Shown here in pieces: positions 50,228 to 63,303 of a stretch of 64,000 nt of DNA. Source of the DNA: Rotaria macrura (Eukaryota; Rotifera; Eurotatoria; Philodinida; Philodinidae). The stretch is from NCBI GenBank assembly GCA_900239685.1, contig OENT01000527.1, positions 1 to 64,000 of the forward strand, written 5' to 3'. Under the pieces are notes generated by a model, which worked only from the letters and a program-made list of their open reading frames with translations, did no database searches and was not told where the DNA came from. Every line of letters starts with the position of its first letter. The first letter of the stretch is position 1. The translations under genes and the position numbers were made by a program.

Positions 50228-51152
50228 ATGAGCCATCATATGTTTGACGATGAAAAGCATACTACAAAATACCGTCTTCATAGACCTGGTTATCCAGACA
50301 AGGTATTCGAACATATAAATAATTACTATTTTAATGGTAAAATTACAGATGAAAAAGTTCCATTTGCACTCGATATTGGTTGTGGAAACGGTCAAGCAAC
50401 GGTGGATCTTAGCCTGTAAATATTATAATTAACTCTATTGTTTCAATCGAATGAACGAAAGAAAATTTTCTCCTTTTATTTTTTTTTTATAAAGATTTTG
50501 TGAGCGAGTTATTGGTCTTGATGTTAGTGCAAATCAACTTGCTTGTGCCATTCGAAAAGACAATATCGAGTATCGATGTCATATAGCTGAAGATCTATCT
50601 TTTCTTCAATCGAATTCCGTTGATTTAATCGCTATTGCAACAACATTACATTGGCTTGATATCGATGCATTTCTTAAAGAAGCTAAACGTGTACTGAAAC
50701 CACACACAGGTGTACTTGCTGTATGGACGTACGCATTAGGTACCTTGGACAATCCCATAGCTGATGCTATTTATCATGAATTTCATCATGTTTTATTATT
50801 TCCATATTGGGATCCAAAAAGATGGTTGGCTGATGATTATTATCAATCACTTGTACCACTATTACCGTATAAATCGACATTATGTCAACATACGATTGAA
50901 AATCGGACAGAAACGACTCTGGGACATTTTCTTGGTTTTATCGAATCATTATCAGCTTGTCAAACATACAGAAAACAGAATGGCGAACAAGCCTATCAAG
51001 ATATGTTAACAACATTGCGTCAGAAATTAATTCAAACTTATATCAAACCAAAACTTCGAAATAATAATGATGAAATAACAGATTTCGATTCGATTAAAAT
51101 GACTGTTTCAAATCCCATACGACTTTACTTAATGAGAAAAAATCAGATCTAA
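50228..51152 (+). CDS. Class I SAM-dependent methyltransferase (Methyltransf_11 type)
   Basis: Exons 50228-50415 and 50495-51152, split by a 79-nt intron, give 281 residues. Motif I is FALDIGCGNGQATVDL (about residues 46-61), binding S-adenosylmethionine. Motif II is RVIGLDVSANQLACA with its acidic residue, then an IEYRCHIAED block, motif IV VDLIAIATTLHWLD, and the post-motif region KEAKRVLKPHTGVLAVWTY. This is the pattern of small-molecule methyltransferases related to trans-aconitate methyltransferase and yeast CRG1-like/TMT1-like proteins. The opening block TTKYRLHRPGYPDKVFEHI also fits that group. Cytosolic, no leader. The exact substrate cannot be told from sequence. Confidence 0.88.
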
Positions 51153-53685
51153 TTTTCTGCAATTAGAAAAAATATCATTTTGTCATATCGAATATCTGTG
51201 TTTTTATTTTTTTAAAGAAAAAGAAATGGATTGCTTTTTTTTCTATTTTAATGTTATAATAAATAATGATAAGACATGTTTAGTATGAAAAAGAACGATG
51301 CTTTTATTATCCATATAAGAACCTTATGATCTGTAGAGGGTCTTTTATAGACTCATCCACAACGAAACAAAACTAGTTTAAGCACTTATTTTTTTTTATT
51401 AACCATTCGTTTCTATTTTACTTTTGTTTTCAAGTGTCGCATCGATATCATAAAAACCAGGTCATATATCATTATTCTACGTATGAAAGCACTATGAATA
51501 CTCTAAGAAGTTCATTCAATCTAGAACTTTTGTATTGATGCATATCTAGTAAGAACACAAAAAGACTATTAGTTTTTTTAACCAAAAGTAGAAAAAGACA
51601 AAAACATAGAACTACGAACTTCTATGAAAGAGTAGCTTGTGTCACTTAGATAGAATATTGTCTACTTGTAAATAGCGTCAGAGAGAAAGGTCAATAGATT
51701 TTTTCTCCATATAAAACACATCAAGAAAGTATAAAACGTTCTTTTCTAAAGCATGAAAATACGTCTGATGGAAGCTACAAGAAAATGTTGTAATAATGAA
51801 ACAAACCAGGAAGTTTCTATGTCATGGGCGGCATGACAAGTATTTATCTTAGTGAAAGAATAAGAAAATAATTGAGCAAAGTTCTCAAAATAGTGACAAT
51901 TTTCTTAATACTGAAGAATAGATTTCTTTTATTTTTCTGCAATACACCTTTAAATCATCGACGAGATTTCGTTAGAGCGAACTATGTCTAAGAAATATCG
52001 AATAAACAATATCTGTTTAAGAAAATGTGATCGATGACTATCTTTACAGAACATATCCTAGAAAGTCTGATGAATTCAAGAGACTTCTCATGAGAAGACC
52101 AAGCAAATGTGTTTTAAATTATTCAATCAAAAGAAAAGAAAGGTAAATTGACGTTCGTGGTCGATTCAAAAATATAATATTAAAGGAAAAAATTAAGAAT
52201 TCAAATGTTATTAATATAGATGCGTTGTGAGAGAAAAAATGAGACAGCTTAGAAAACTAATCTTATGGGTTACATTACATGAAGCCTTTTTTTTTCTAAT
52301 TAATGTTTCTTTCTTATTTGAATAGAAATTAGTGTATGAACATTCTTCTGACTATGTTAGTCACACTTCCAACATCAAAACGCATTGTTTTAAAAGAATC
52401 TGATACGTTGAATGAATTCTACAATACTAATGAGTTGCAGGTTATCTTATTTTAAAGTTTGATGATTATGATGCTTATTAAATATAAGCATTACTTTCAC
52501 AACTAACATCAAATCGATAGCAAGTATCTATAATAAATCCAAAAACTCTCATATTCATTCTAATTAAGATATTAATTGGAGGATTGATATGATGAAAAAG
52601 ACTGATCGAATGTTTCTTTTCTTATCAACATCATCAAGAATACTCGTTTAGTGATTTAATAAATTTCAAGTGCTAGCATTAATCATTTTTAAAAACGACA
52701 TTGATCTAGCAAGTGAAAAGCGGACGGACAATATTATTCATATTTTATCATAAAAAATAAAAAAAGTTTCGTGATTCAATCTCTCTTGAATCTTATAGTA
52801 TCATACTGTGTCGTTGTTTTTGTTTGCTTATTAAAATATCTACCATGAACGATCGAATAGAATCGACAGGTACTTGTGTAGAAGATAAAGGCAACTGACA
52901 TATTCAAGAAAAAAAGTCTTTATCATAGCAAACATGGGCTTCTTGAGGAAATAGATTGTAAAATGAATTAGTCGGCACAAAGTTAACACAAAAATAGTCT
53001 CGGAAATGACATTTCCTCACACGAAGTTTCTAGTTATTTGAGAGATAGCTGGAGGAAAGTAATTAGCTCAATAATATCTATATTTATGAGTAGGTTTCGC
53101 TGAAATATTTCATTATATCATTCAAAAGTCTGCAATATTAGAACATCAGATTCTTTTGTCAACAAAACCTTTTCATCTTTTCGTTGACACAAGATAAATA
53201 TCCTTCAATAAAAGAACGCCAGTCAATAAAACGAAGTGTTTTTTTCATAGAACAGGAAAAATCAAACTCGACAGTTCAGCGATGTTCATACTAAAAACAA
53301 TCAGATCATGAATTACTAAGTTTGATTAAAAAATATTATTGCACAATCAGACCATGAATTACTTAGTTTGATTAAAAAATATTATTGTATTAATTATTTG
53401 ATAGTAGAATCCGGAAGAAACTTTTATGGGATATTTGGAACTTATTATTACATACAGACAATGTGATGATTATGCACTATACATACAATAGTGCTAGTAA
53501 TCGATTGATGATATTTGACAAGAATAATAAACAATCAATTATGTCTATACCATCTAAATATTGCTCTGACCTTAACGGAAAAGTCAACAAATACATTTGA
53601 ATCTTATATTCATTGTTATTTCCAAAATATTTAGAGTTATGAAAATTCTCTGTAACGATATCGAATTCTTTTATTGAGTCATGTA
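51153..53685. other. Intergenic with a 46-bp tandem duplication
   Basis: AT-rich, no supported exon. Two near-identical 46-bp units lie at 53298-53343 and 53344-53389, each beginning caatcag and ending aaaatattattg, with two visible substitutions between copies. The methyltransferase 3' UTR occupies the left edge (AATAAT-type signals near 51258). Confidence 0.55.
53298..53389. repeat. Two-copy 46-bp tandem duplication
   Basis: The units start caatcagatcatg and caatcagaccatg and share tttgattaaaaaatattatt. The near-identity points to a recent local duplication. Confidence 0.8.
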
Positions 53686-54988
53686 CAGTGTTCCAAAAGT
53701 CGGTTAGGAAAGTTATCATCTGTATCTCGTAAACAGCTCGACCGATTCAATTGGATTTTTATAGAATGTTAAGGTCCTCTTTGAAATTTCATTTCATATA
53801 ATTGAAGCTATAATAAATTTCCAAAATAACCACCATCAACTTCAATACATATACCCATTCTTTTTACAATAGTAGAAAAAACATCACGCAAAATCAACTT
53901 GGAAATCGATTTGATTTCTTTCTCAATTCTTTTCCTGTAATCAGCCATATCTTAAAATGTAGTTCTGTAGACATTTTGCTTCACATGCACCCCATAGGAA
54001 AAAGTCGAGGGGAGTAAAATACCGTGAACGTGCAGCCTATCGAATCGGATCAATCCTCCCTATCCATCTATTAGGAAAATGTTTGTCCAAAAATTCTCGC
54101 ACATTTCTGACAAAATGTGGAGGAGCACCGTCTTGTTGAAATATTATTGAACGAATCTTGTGCAATCTTCTTACTTCAGGGAGAAAGAAGGATTCCAGCA
54201 TTGACAAATAATCTTCTCTGTTGACAGTATCATCATCGAAAAAGAAAGGTCCAGTTAAATGATTGCTTGTCATTTCACACGAAACATTTGGTTTGGGAGG
54301 ATCCATTACATTTTCAATCGTTGCTTGTTGATTAGACCCAGACCAATACCTGATGTTGTGTTTATTGACCAATCCATTCACATGAAAGGCAGTTTCATTA
54401 GAAAAACAAAGATTTTCTTGGATGTTGCTATCTATCAACATTGGTATGAGTGTCTTACACATTTCGAATCTGTCTTGCTAATCTTCTTCATAAAGTTGTT
54501 GAAAGAATTGGACTTTGTACGGCTTTAATAAGAAATTCTCAGTCATAATTCGATGCTCCGAAGTTGGTGTAATTGAACAAGCAGCCGTAACAGTTCGAAT
54601 ACTGACCTGGGGTTCATTATTGCAAAAATCATGAACTTCTTCCACTATACCATATGTAATTTTTGGTGACCTTCCCGATCGTTCTTGATATTCCACAGTA
54701 CCAGTCTCGCAAAATCTTTCAAAGGTTGCAGTAAGCAAACTTCAGTTGGATTATTTTTGCCCAACTTGGCCCGTAATTTTCACTTGACAATAACAGGTGA
54801 CTCAACTTTGGCCATTAGCAAAAATATCTTTATTCTAATGTTAATAGATATAGACAGTTTATCCAAAAGTAAATCAAACAAAACTTTAAAGAACCCATTT
54901 ACATTCTATAAAAGAAACCTATTGAATCGGTCGAGTTGTTCACGAGATATACGTGATAACTTTCCTAATGGACTTTCGGAACACCGTG
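53686..54988 (-). mobile_element. Mariner/Tc1-superfamily transposon, inactive copy, about 1.3 kb
   Basis: Terminal inverted repeats of about 95 bp face each other: left from cagtgttccaaaagtcggtt, right (reverse strand) from cacggtgttccgaaagtc. Both share taggaaagttatca and gctcgaccgattcaa or close variants. TA dinucleotides at 53684-53685 and 54989-54990 fit the TA target duplication of this superfamily. The interior encodes a broken transposase on the minus strand. The size (1303 bp), repeats and TA sites make this a single full-length but dead insertion. Confidence 0.88.
53930..54830 (-). pseudogene. Degenerate mariner/Tc1-type transposase
   Basis: From right to left: a helix-turn-helix-like N-terminal remnant (about 54738-54830) with a stop and a frame change; an open piece 54478-54738 with FCETGTVEYQERSGRSP, typical of the second DNA-binding helix and linker; then a stop and the piece 54037-54462 containing LCFSNETAFHVNG, GPFFFDDDTVN and IIFQQDGAPPH, the DDE-domain blocks of Tc3-like transposases. 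After a further stop near 54035 the last block reads RSRYFTPLDFFLWG, where the family has RSPDLTP; the catalytic Asp is replaced by Tyr. Multiple stops, a frameshift and a lost active-site residue mean no functional enzyme. Confidence 0.88.
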
Positions 54989-54990
54989 TA

Positions 54991-57900
54991 GAATAATTTA
55001 ACATCGATAATGAAAAATCTTTTCTAGAAAACCGACATGAAAATAAATATCTGTATGGATAATTTTTCGACAAATTACAGTTCAAATAATCGAGAGATCA
55101 GAGTATTGTTTTCATCAATAAATTTTTCAGTTAAATTTTTCTTCGTCAAACGATTTTTCAGTCCAATGAATGTCTTAAATGAACTCACGAATACTGAACA
55201 TGTAATGTATTTTCTATTATATTTTTCCATTGAAAAAGTATCTTTACGAGATTTGTATACGATTTCAATATCAAATGCACTTATCTGAGATCAAAAAACC
55301 TCATACGCCATTCTTTCATTTTGATATTGTCCGAACAGAAAAAGAAAAGCATAATTGCTATGCTTCGCTGTCAAGATGATACACAATGTAGTATTTCTTT
55401 AAATTTCTGCTATGCTTAATTTTAAAGGCAATTGTGATTCTATCATATGAATATCTGATTATTGTAAGTAACTGGTACCTTCATCAATAGTTCTATGAGC
55501 AATAAAAAATTTTCTAATTTAAGTAAAGATTGTTGTCTCACTCACCCATGAACTAAAGAACAAAATACTAATATGCCTATCGTATTATAAAAAACTCCCG
55601 TGGGATGCATACACTAAATAGAAAGCTGAATCGAAGATGTTTCAAAGACATAAGAAACGCAAAATTAGAAAAGTGCAATGCTATTTGATGTATCAGTTCA
55701 TCATATCTTTTTGTGAATAGTTCATGATATGAGGTCGCATTGTTAGGTGCGGAATCGTTTCTGACGATAAAAGTGTTGGTACTTAAATGTTGGCAAGAAA
55801 AACAAGATTGTTACGTGTTTGGTTGGCAAATACTTGTAACTAAATACTCGCAGAAGCGAGAAGTGCAAATGAAAATGAAAACTTTCCTATCATCAGTAGC
55901 TTCATTAGTGGAGTATTTTTTATCATTTATAATAGTGTCTGCATTGGAGAGAATATACTCTTGCCAAAAAAATTAATATTGTCTAGACCAAGTAAATAAA
56001 TTTCATATGGGTTCTATCAAAGTTCCATGATTTTTTTCGAATTGTAAACATATATACTACTGGTATAGTGCATGTTTTGAACTGTATTTCGCAGTCTCTT
56101 GGGAAATTCTTTCGTATTGTCATCAACATTCGATGTTTGTCGCATCGGCCTTCTCGAATAGATGTTGATATAAAACAGGTAGGGGATTGTGATTTTCAAA
56201 ACTTCAAAGAAGCACCATGGACATCAATCTATCGTGAATTCAGTTTAGTCTCTTAGAAAAACAACTTCTATGAACATTTAATTATCCTCATTTCGAGTTC
56301 TTACTAATAGATTAGACTCTACAAATTGAAACATAGTCGAGACTCATCTACTGCATCTAGAAAAAATATGAACAAACTAATCTTAATGTTAACTGTGTTT
56401 GCCGGTGGAGTTCTTTGTCCTCGCAACAAAACCTTTATAAATTTAACTATCTCTCTAAAGATGATATTGAAATCTAGATCGAGATAACGAATAAATTTTT
56501 CGTGCTTCTCAATCTCTGTCTGTGACATATTTCAAGGTAATCGAAAATCAAAGATCTTCTTGACGACTGTCACAATTAATGAGCAGTATCTTTTATCAGT
56601 CTTGTCGTTGTATAGATCTTTAGCGTACAACTTCTGTTTTGAACTAAGAATGTGAAAAAATATCTACACAAGTCATTCGATTTATTGATTCCAAATAAAT
56701 TAAATTTAACAAACTTTGACAATCGCTATGTTCCTCTTTTAAATGGTAGATACCTTCATTGACTCGATACTGTGGATGAGCATAATTTTCTCAGAAGCAA
56801 AGTTACACAAATTGTTTCTTAATGAAAAAAATATTACTTGAAGTATTTGTGCCAAACTTCTTCATTCTTGTGAGAAGACATGATCTGCATCGAGATGGAG
56901 TAGATGTCAGCGACAAGAAGACCCATATTGCTCATCTAAATATAACATTATAAACTGAATTCTGATTAACATATGTAAATGAAGACGTAAGAAAATATGA
57001 TGATTGTCTTTTTCAAATATTTTCTCTTGAAACAATCATCAAAAGGTTTCATTCCAAACCATGAATAATTTTACGAGTATTAAAAATTTTGCATATTGAG
57101 ATTCTTGATTTCATGTTTTCTGTTAACATTGTCTTATGAAGTATCATCTGCAAATTATAGATTATTCATGCACCGTGCCATTCACGACAGTTTGCTTCTG
57201 ATTAGAACATTTTTGTTCAAAAGAATTTTAATCTAGTAGTACTAAAAACTAACAGAAATTGATTATGTCAAAGGACGAATTCTTAAGACTAACTATTTAT
57301 CGATAAGTAAAAGGAAATCATGTAGTAGTTTACAAGTCATGGAATCTCGTTCATCATAAACGAGAAATATCTAAACAAGCAAATACTGTTTTTTAGAAAT
57401 ATTAATATCATTTTAAACGTTTGATGTATTGCTACATGATGAAGATAAAAAGAAAATTTGACGCACTTCGTTGTTAAGCTAACAGATGAACAACACTGTT
57501 GAAGCTATACATAGTCACCGTCTATGATGACTTCTGAAAAATACCACATCTGTGCGTTCGAACAAGAATTTTTTCTAAAAATTCTATGTTTATTTTCATA
57601 GCAAATCGCACATCATTAGTGAATCATGTTATCAAAGGCAATGTATTTTGTTAGCTTTGTATTTGTTTTCATGCATCTTTTGATGTGAATTAATTATTTG
57701 CGTGAATTTATTGTTCTTTCTCTATCAGATTCATCTATTTCTTTCGGATATATAAATATCGTGTATTGTATACAAATCATCGGCTACTTACTACTAACAG
57801 CATGGATATTAAAAAGAGCTACGCATTCTTATTTTTGTTGATCATCCAACATTACATTTATTGCTAATGGTTTGTGTATTGTAATTTATCTAATTCATTT

Positions 57901-59597
57901 ATTTTTCATCTTTATGCAATATATTTTCATTAATGTAAAAATGTAACATTAGATTATGATGCAATATTTTGTGTTTCACTCTGTGTTAAACGTTGAAGAT
58001 CATATACTTACTTTAGTATGGTTTGTTAACATGAATTTGTATACTTACTTTTTCAGTTTGGCTTTATTAATATGAATTCTACAGCGAAAACGACCTGTAC
58101 AAAAGACACTGGCTTTTCGAAGAGAACAACAATGAATGATTATACCATCAATTCTTAGGTATTGCTTGTCAAAATATTATTGTGAATATACAATTGTCTA
58201 TTGTTATTCTTGTGCAAAACTTGTGTTTATAAGCATCTATGATTTCTAATCATGAGTTGTGTTTATTTTATTTAGATTATTTTTTTATTAATACTTCTTT
58301 TCCTACATGATCATCCATTGAATTACTAGAAAACATATAAAAACAAACTGCACAAGATTTAACTGTCGTCTTTCCGAGGAAATTCAAGTCAATTATAACC
58401 TAGTACCAAAGTAATTTTTTGTACAAAACCGTTTATTACAGATCAACAGACACGACAACGTTTGTGATTGCAATCGAACTTCAATAAAAGCTTTACTTAC
58501 ACTTATCTTTATTATTCATTAATTATAATTCAACTCAGCATGGTATTGGTTCATGCTCGTACAATAATTAAATGTTTTTCTGTTATATTACTAAATGTAT
58601 AAATAGGCTATGAAATAGAAAATCAATGCAGACGATAGAAATTAAACATTCAAAAGAAAAGAAAATACTCCTTTCGATCTTTTAAAAATGTATTCTTCTT
58701 CGTTATTTTCTAATTTGATTACATTATTTGTTCGCAAAAGATGGATTCCTTTCTAAGATTTGATGAGAATGATTTATGAGAAAACATGTGTCTCATAAAA
58801 CTGAAAAAAACATTTTACAAATAATTATAGACATAGTCTAAGATGACATCGTGTTTTCTCAACACGTTTTGATTTCCATTTCCTGGAACACAAGCAACAA
58901 ATGTTTCAGAAGAACCTCAAAAATGCAACAATTTGTTACGAGGTTTTTTATTTTAAGACAGGGAAAGTATCTTCCGTAAACTCTAAATAACGAAAGAAAG
59001 AACGCGTTTAACCTAAATACTTTCAAGAATTATTAAAAACAAATTTGTGAACAGTGAGGATGTGAACAATCAAGAAGCTGATAGCGCTTAAGTGCCGTCA
59101 TGAACATTTTTGATTGACAAAAACCTGTTTACTGGTTTTTGAATTCAGTGCAGCCAACAGAACACATCCCCAAGAGAATCAAGAGCACAAAATGAAACGA
59201 AGAACTATTTAAGATTCAAATCAAAAAAGAATGGCAATCGTTATAACCATTCCGACCGCACGATAAGCCATCGGCACATTTTGAAATTGTCTTATTCAAA
59301 ACTGTTTCAAACTAGTGTTGAAAGTAGTTCTGACATCATGACAATTAAGGGCATCAATGCCACAATTTATTTACTTTGCATTCAAGATAGATGGACTACG
59401 CTTTCTCAAAGCAGAATCATCATCAGATCTGATTACCGTGGAGAATCGCCACAATCAGAAGTATCTCTGTTTCGAACATCTAATAGAAGTCGATATTCGA
59501 AGCACCGACTGCAACACTTTTGTTGATAGATTCTCAGTTTCCGTTACTACTATTGACAGTTTTTCAGTAATGAATCGTAGAAGAAAAAACAAGAAGG
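54991..59597. other. 4.6-kb stretch without supported genes
   Basis: AT-rich with short random open frames. At 57745-57867 there is a TATA-like box (atatataaata) about 50 nt before ATG 57802 and a 21-codon frame with signal-peptide character ending at TAA 57865-57867; a ttttcag acceptor follows near 58057. No complete gene model results. 59281-59630 has two overlapping open frames of no recognisable family. Confidence 0.45.
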
Positions 59598-60145
59598 TCA
59601 CATCCGGCCGTATTGGTGCAAACATGTAAAAACGTTGATCTATTTTGTACCTAGAGGAGTTTGATCTTTTATACTTTTTCTTAACCCTACCTTGAATTGA
59701 AACGAGAACAAAGATTATGTTTCTACCTTTTCTGTTGATGTCTCAACTTATTCATCGCTAGAATACGATGAAACGTCACAGAATTGTTCAAAATTTCCTC
59801 GCTTTCTTGAGATAAGACCTAGCATTTATAGAAGCTCTGAGAGTTTTCGAAGCATCCAGCAGTAATTGTCAATGGTAAGATGTAATCTAGTTCGAAAAAT
59901 CTCAGAGTTTCTCTAAACTCTGACTCTTATTTCATGAAAACATACAAAGTTTGTATTATTCCATGACGTTTCACGATATTCTAGCGATAACTCAGTTGGA
60001 GAATTGAGAGAAGAGATAGAGACATAATCTTTGTTCTAGTTCCATGCTATGGATTACAAAAAAGTATGAGCCATGAAACGTCTATAGGTAGAAAAAAGAT
60101 GCATTTTTTTATATGTTTAGTCCAAAGGTACGTCCGGATGTGACC
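59598..60145. mobile_element. Foldback/MITE-like element, 548 bp
   Basis: The left edge reads ggtcacatccggccgta and the right edge, reversed, ggtcacatccggacgta. The arms continue inward with matching blocks: gaacaaagattatgtttcta against gaacaaagattatgtctcta, and atcgctagaatacgatgaaa against atcgctagaatatcgtgaaa. A shorter inner pair (ctctgagagttttcg near 59835, cgaaaaatctcagag near 59896) surrounds a small loop. No transposase. Flanking duplications are not evident. Confidence 0.7.
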
Positions 60146-60881
60146 AAAAGGTAGCATAAAATCGCTGTGTGACTCACCATCTTCCCGGAATCGAATAGTA
60201 GATTCTCGATATCTGCGCAGTGACTCAAGTCTAACTGCAATGGAGAGGACGTTTTTGCACTAGCTCTTCTCATAGCCGGCCAGAAAGGGTTAAACGAAAA
60301 CAGTCCATATATTGCTATTACATAAAGAAGAAATGAAGGATTGGCAAAGTTAGTTTGTGAAAAACACATACACTAAACATACATTCTTACTCGCCATAAT
60401 AGTCAAATTCCTTGATATTACTTGATTCCTTTTTTTCCGAAAGACACCAATTTTCAATAAGATTCAACACTAAATATTACATGTGTCACGAATCATATTG
60501 GATTTTAATTTTTAACTAGTTCGTAAAAATCATTTTAAGCTATTTCAATAATCGGCAAATATTCTTTTTTGCACACAGTGCAGCGTTAGTTGACTGAACA
60601 AAAATCAAATAACTCTCATGCATTCATTATTCATCCATCGATTCTGAGAGAATCCACAAATCTGTAAAATGTCATCTATAAGGTGATCTAATGGAAACTG
60701 TTCTTATTTTTAGTAATTATCAATTTAAAAGAAAAGAGATTCTAGAAAGAAAACTGTATTTTATTTGGACATGCGCATTACAGAGTTTGAACATTTTTTA
60801 GGATATATATTAGACAAAATAAGTGATCGTTTAAAGTTCAAAGTATGTTAACAATTCATGTATAAAATAAATAAATAAATA
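60146..60881. other. Intergenic, 3' flank of the 60882 gene
   Basis: AT-rich. The minus-strand frame 60109-60369 overlaps the foldback element edge and has no similarity. The reverse complement of aataaataaataaata just left of the stop codon (about 60867-60881) would place termination signals for the gene at 60882. Confidence 0.45.
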
Positions 60882-63303
60882 TTATGTTAGTATGGCATCT
60901 GTGGTTTCATTCATTGTCGAGTCAATCATAGTTGTTTCATTGAGAGTTTTGAGTGGCATGGATTTTCTCAGTACCACTTTACATCGTCCATTCGCAATGA
61001 TCTTTGGTTCAACACCTTGCTTATGAGTCATTAATTCAATCATTTTCTTATAAGCTAACTTTTGTGCTTCTCGTCTTGATTTATGTATACCATTCGATAG
61101 AATGATTTTAGAATTGAGTATAAGTCGATAGAACCAAACATATGTATTGTTTAATGCTTTTGGTTGTTCATTATTTGTAATTAGTAAAGGAGGAGCAATC
61201 AGTGATTGAATATATTCAACTTGGTCTGTTGGTGATACATGGAAATTCATAAGACAATCACGTAATTGAGAAACAAGGATGATATCTGCCATTAAAGGAT
61301 GAGCATCGCTATAAAATTACATTAAATAAAATGATAATATTCACTATTTTGATAAGAAATAGTTTCACCTTTCGAAATCACTGGCATCAGAAAGAAGATT
61401 GGCCCATTTAGCGTCTTCTTCGTAATCCATGCTATTAAGTTCTACTAGAAGAATAAAAAAGTGGCGTAGAAATTTTTATTCTATATAGTCAAAATTGATT
61501 TATACTATTTTATCAAGAAATTTCGTCTACGAAATGAACGCTGGGTTTTCACTATTCGCAATAGATATGATCCGACTCACTGTATCGATATTATACTGAC
61601 ATGAACATGTAGTTGAGGTGCTGGTAGAAACATGACTATCATCATGAGAACAGTATGCAACAATCCAGTCAATTGATCATTGATTGTTGTAAGATAAACA
61701 ACGAGAAACAAGAATTAGTTCGAAATCTTACACATGCATGCATTTTCTAATATAATATCAACTACAAGCAATACCTATCGGAATCAACTTTCAAGCTGTC
61801 TTAGTCGTACAAGAATGAACGAGATTTTGCAGATTGCCTACATCACTTTCAGACTCAATTAAAATCAAATCTTTTCACTGATATTTTTTCTTTAATACGT
61901 TTACTTTCGATAAAAATCCTTAGAGTAACTCTTTTATTAATACAGAAACCTTATTAAATTTTGTGATTCCAAAGCAATACGACGATTGTCATAATTCGAC
62001 TATGATGCTAATAATCGTACATCACGTGCAATTAATTATTCATATGAACTGATTTTCTTCTCTTACGTATTCTCTTCTCACTTACCATTGTTGTCGGAAT
62101 TGTTTTCTTTGTCTTGATTTTTCTTCCTATCTAGATGAAAAGAATTTTATCAAGAATAGTTCTCTCAATTGTAATATAGCTTTTACCATGTGAATATTCT
62201 TGTTCAATTTTTGAATTCGGTTGTTGGATTAATGAAAGGCCATTTTCATTCAGTAGTTTCATTGTCTCATTGATTTTGATTTCTTGTTAGAAAAAACAAC
62301 AACAAAAGTAAATCAAGAAAATAATCTTCTATTTACTTGTAATCGGAGCTGAAAATGGTGACTGACAGATTTGTGAATATTCATTTGTTCTTGAGGAAAC
62401 GTAATCACTAGGTTTACCGAAGAGTGCTGAAAAGAAAATATTTCTGAACTAGAACAGAAACCAATTGACAAAACGAAACCTGGTCGACGTATTCCTGAAC
62501 TACTTGATGAAGAATTTCGACGACGACGCGATTGATGTCTGAATTGAAGATCAGTTTGTGGAACCAGAGCAGCATTTGGCATATCACCCGGATGATGATG
62601 GTGATGATGATCATGGAATGGTGTTTTTGAATTCTTATTAAAGATTGCTGGAACAGAATTGATCGGCGGTGATGGTGATGATTTTACTGAATTTCCAAAT
62701 TGTTGCACTCTACCATCCGTTGAACAAGTTGAAGAATCTGACGATATGTCTAAAGGAATATGTCAAAAGAAAAACAGAAACGACAATTAAATTCAATGAT
62801 AAAGACGTAAAACAACGGACGCTGATGAAATGCAATATCTTCAGCGTGAATATGAGCAGCTAACTGTGTAGTTTTGGCCCATGCCATGATACGTTTAACA
62901 ACGAAGGCACGTACAGCTTCTTCATAATGTCTGCAATAGTCAATAGTCATTTCTAGTGATTGTTTTCATAGAGCAGTTTTTATACTCACGAAATTACCCA
63001 GGTGACTTTTTCAAATGGATCTTTTGTACCGTGCGTTTGTAAGTCAATAATGCAAGAAGTAAATTGTCGCAAATGATTTAAGCGTTTGTCCTATGCAATC
63101 GAAAAAAACAATTAGTCAAAGAAAAAATAATACGATAATATGAATTTTACTTGGAAGCCACAAAATTCTCTGCGAATATCGAAATCATCCAATTCGGAAT
63201 GAACTTGTGTCGTAATAATTGTAGTCTTTATGGAAATATATAAAAATAAATAGCTACATTACAAAGAAAATAAACTAATAAACAAATTGTTTACTTCAGG
63301 CAT
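60882..63303 (-). CDS. Unknown 431-residue protein, His6 run, weak dsRNA-binding-like C-terminus
   Basis: Ten exons in phase: 63295-63303, 63151-63225, 62990-63090, 62821-62930, 62480-62749, 62337-62426, 62187-62282, 62086-62130, 61369-61441, 60882-61308. The first coding exon holds only Met-Pro-Glu. Residues 4-98 look folded and helical (ELDDFDIRREF, then HYEEAVRAFVVKRIMAWAK). The middle is disordered with HDHHHHHH and an Arg-Ser cluster (RRRRNSSSSSS), a possible phosphorylated localisation region. The last 140 residues contain an AYxWFYRLILN block followed by GIHKSRREAQKLAYKKMIELM, the basic Ala/Lys helix typical of the end of a dsRNA-binding domain; the upstream strand pattern is weak. Domain order recalls CDKN2AIP-type proteins (helical N-terminus, dsRBD C-terminus), but I cannot confirm it. 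One donor (gtccgt, exon 4) is weak. Confidence 0.72.

Noticed and set aside
62615..62660. His6 run, which might suggest an engineered tag or contamination
   Set aside because: It lies inside a natural in-phase exon with mixed cat/cac codons and native introns on both sides.
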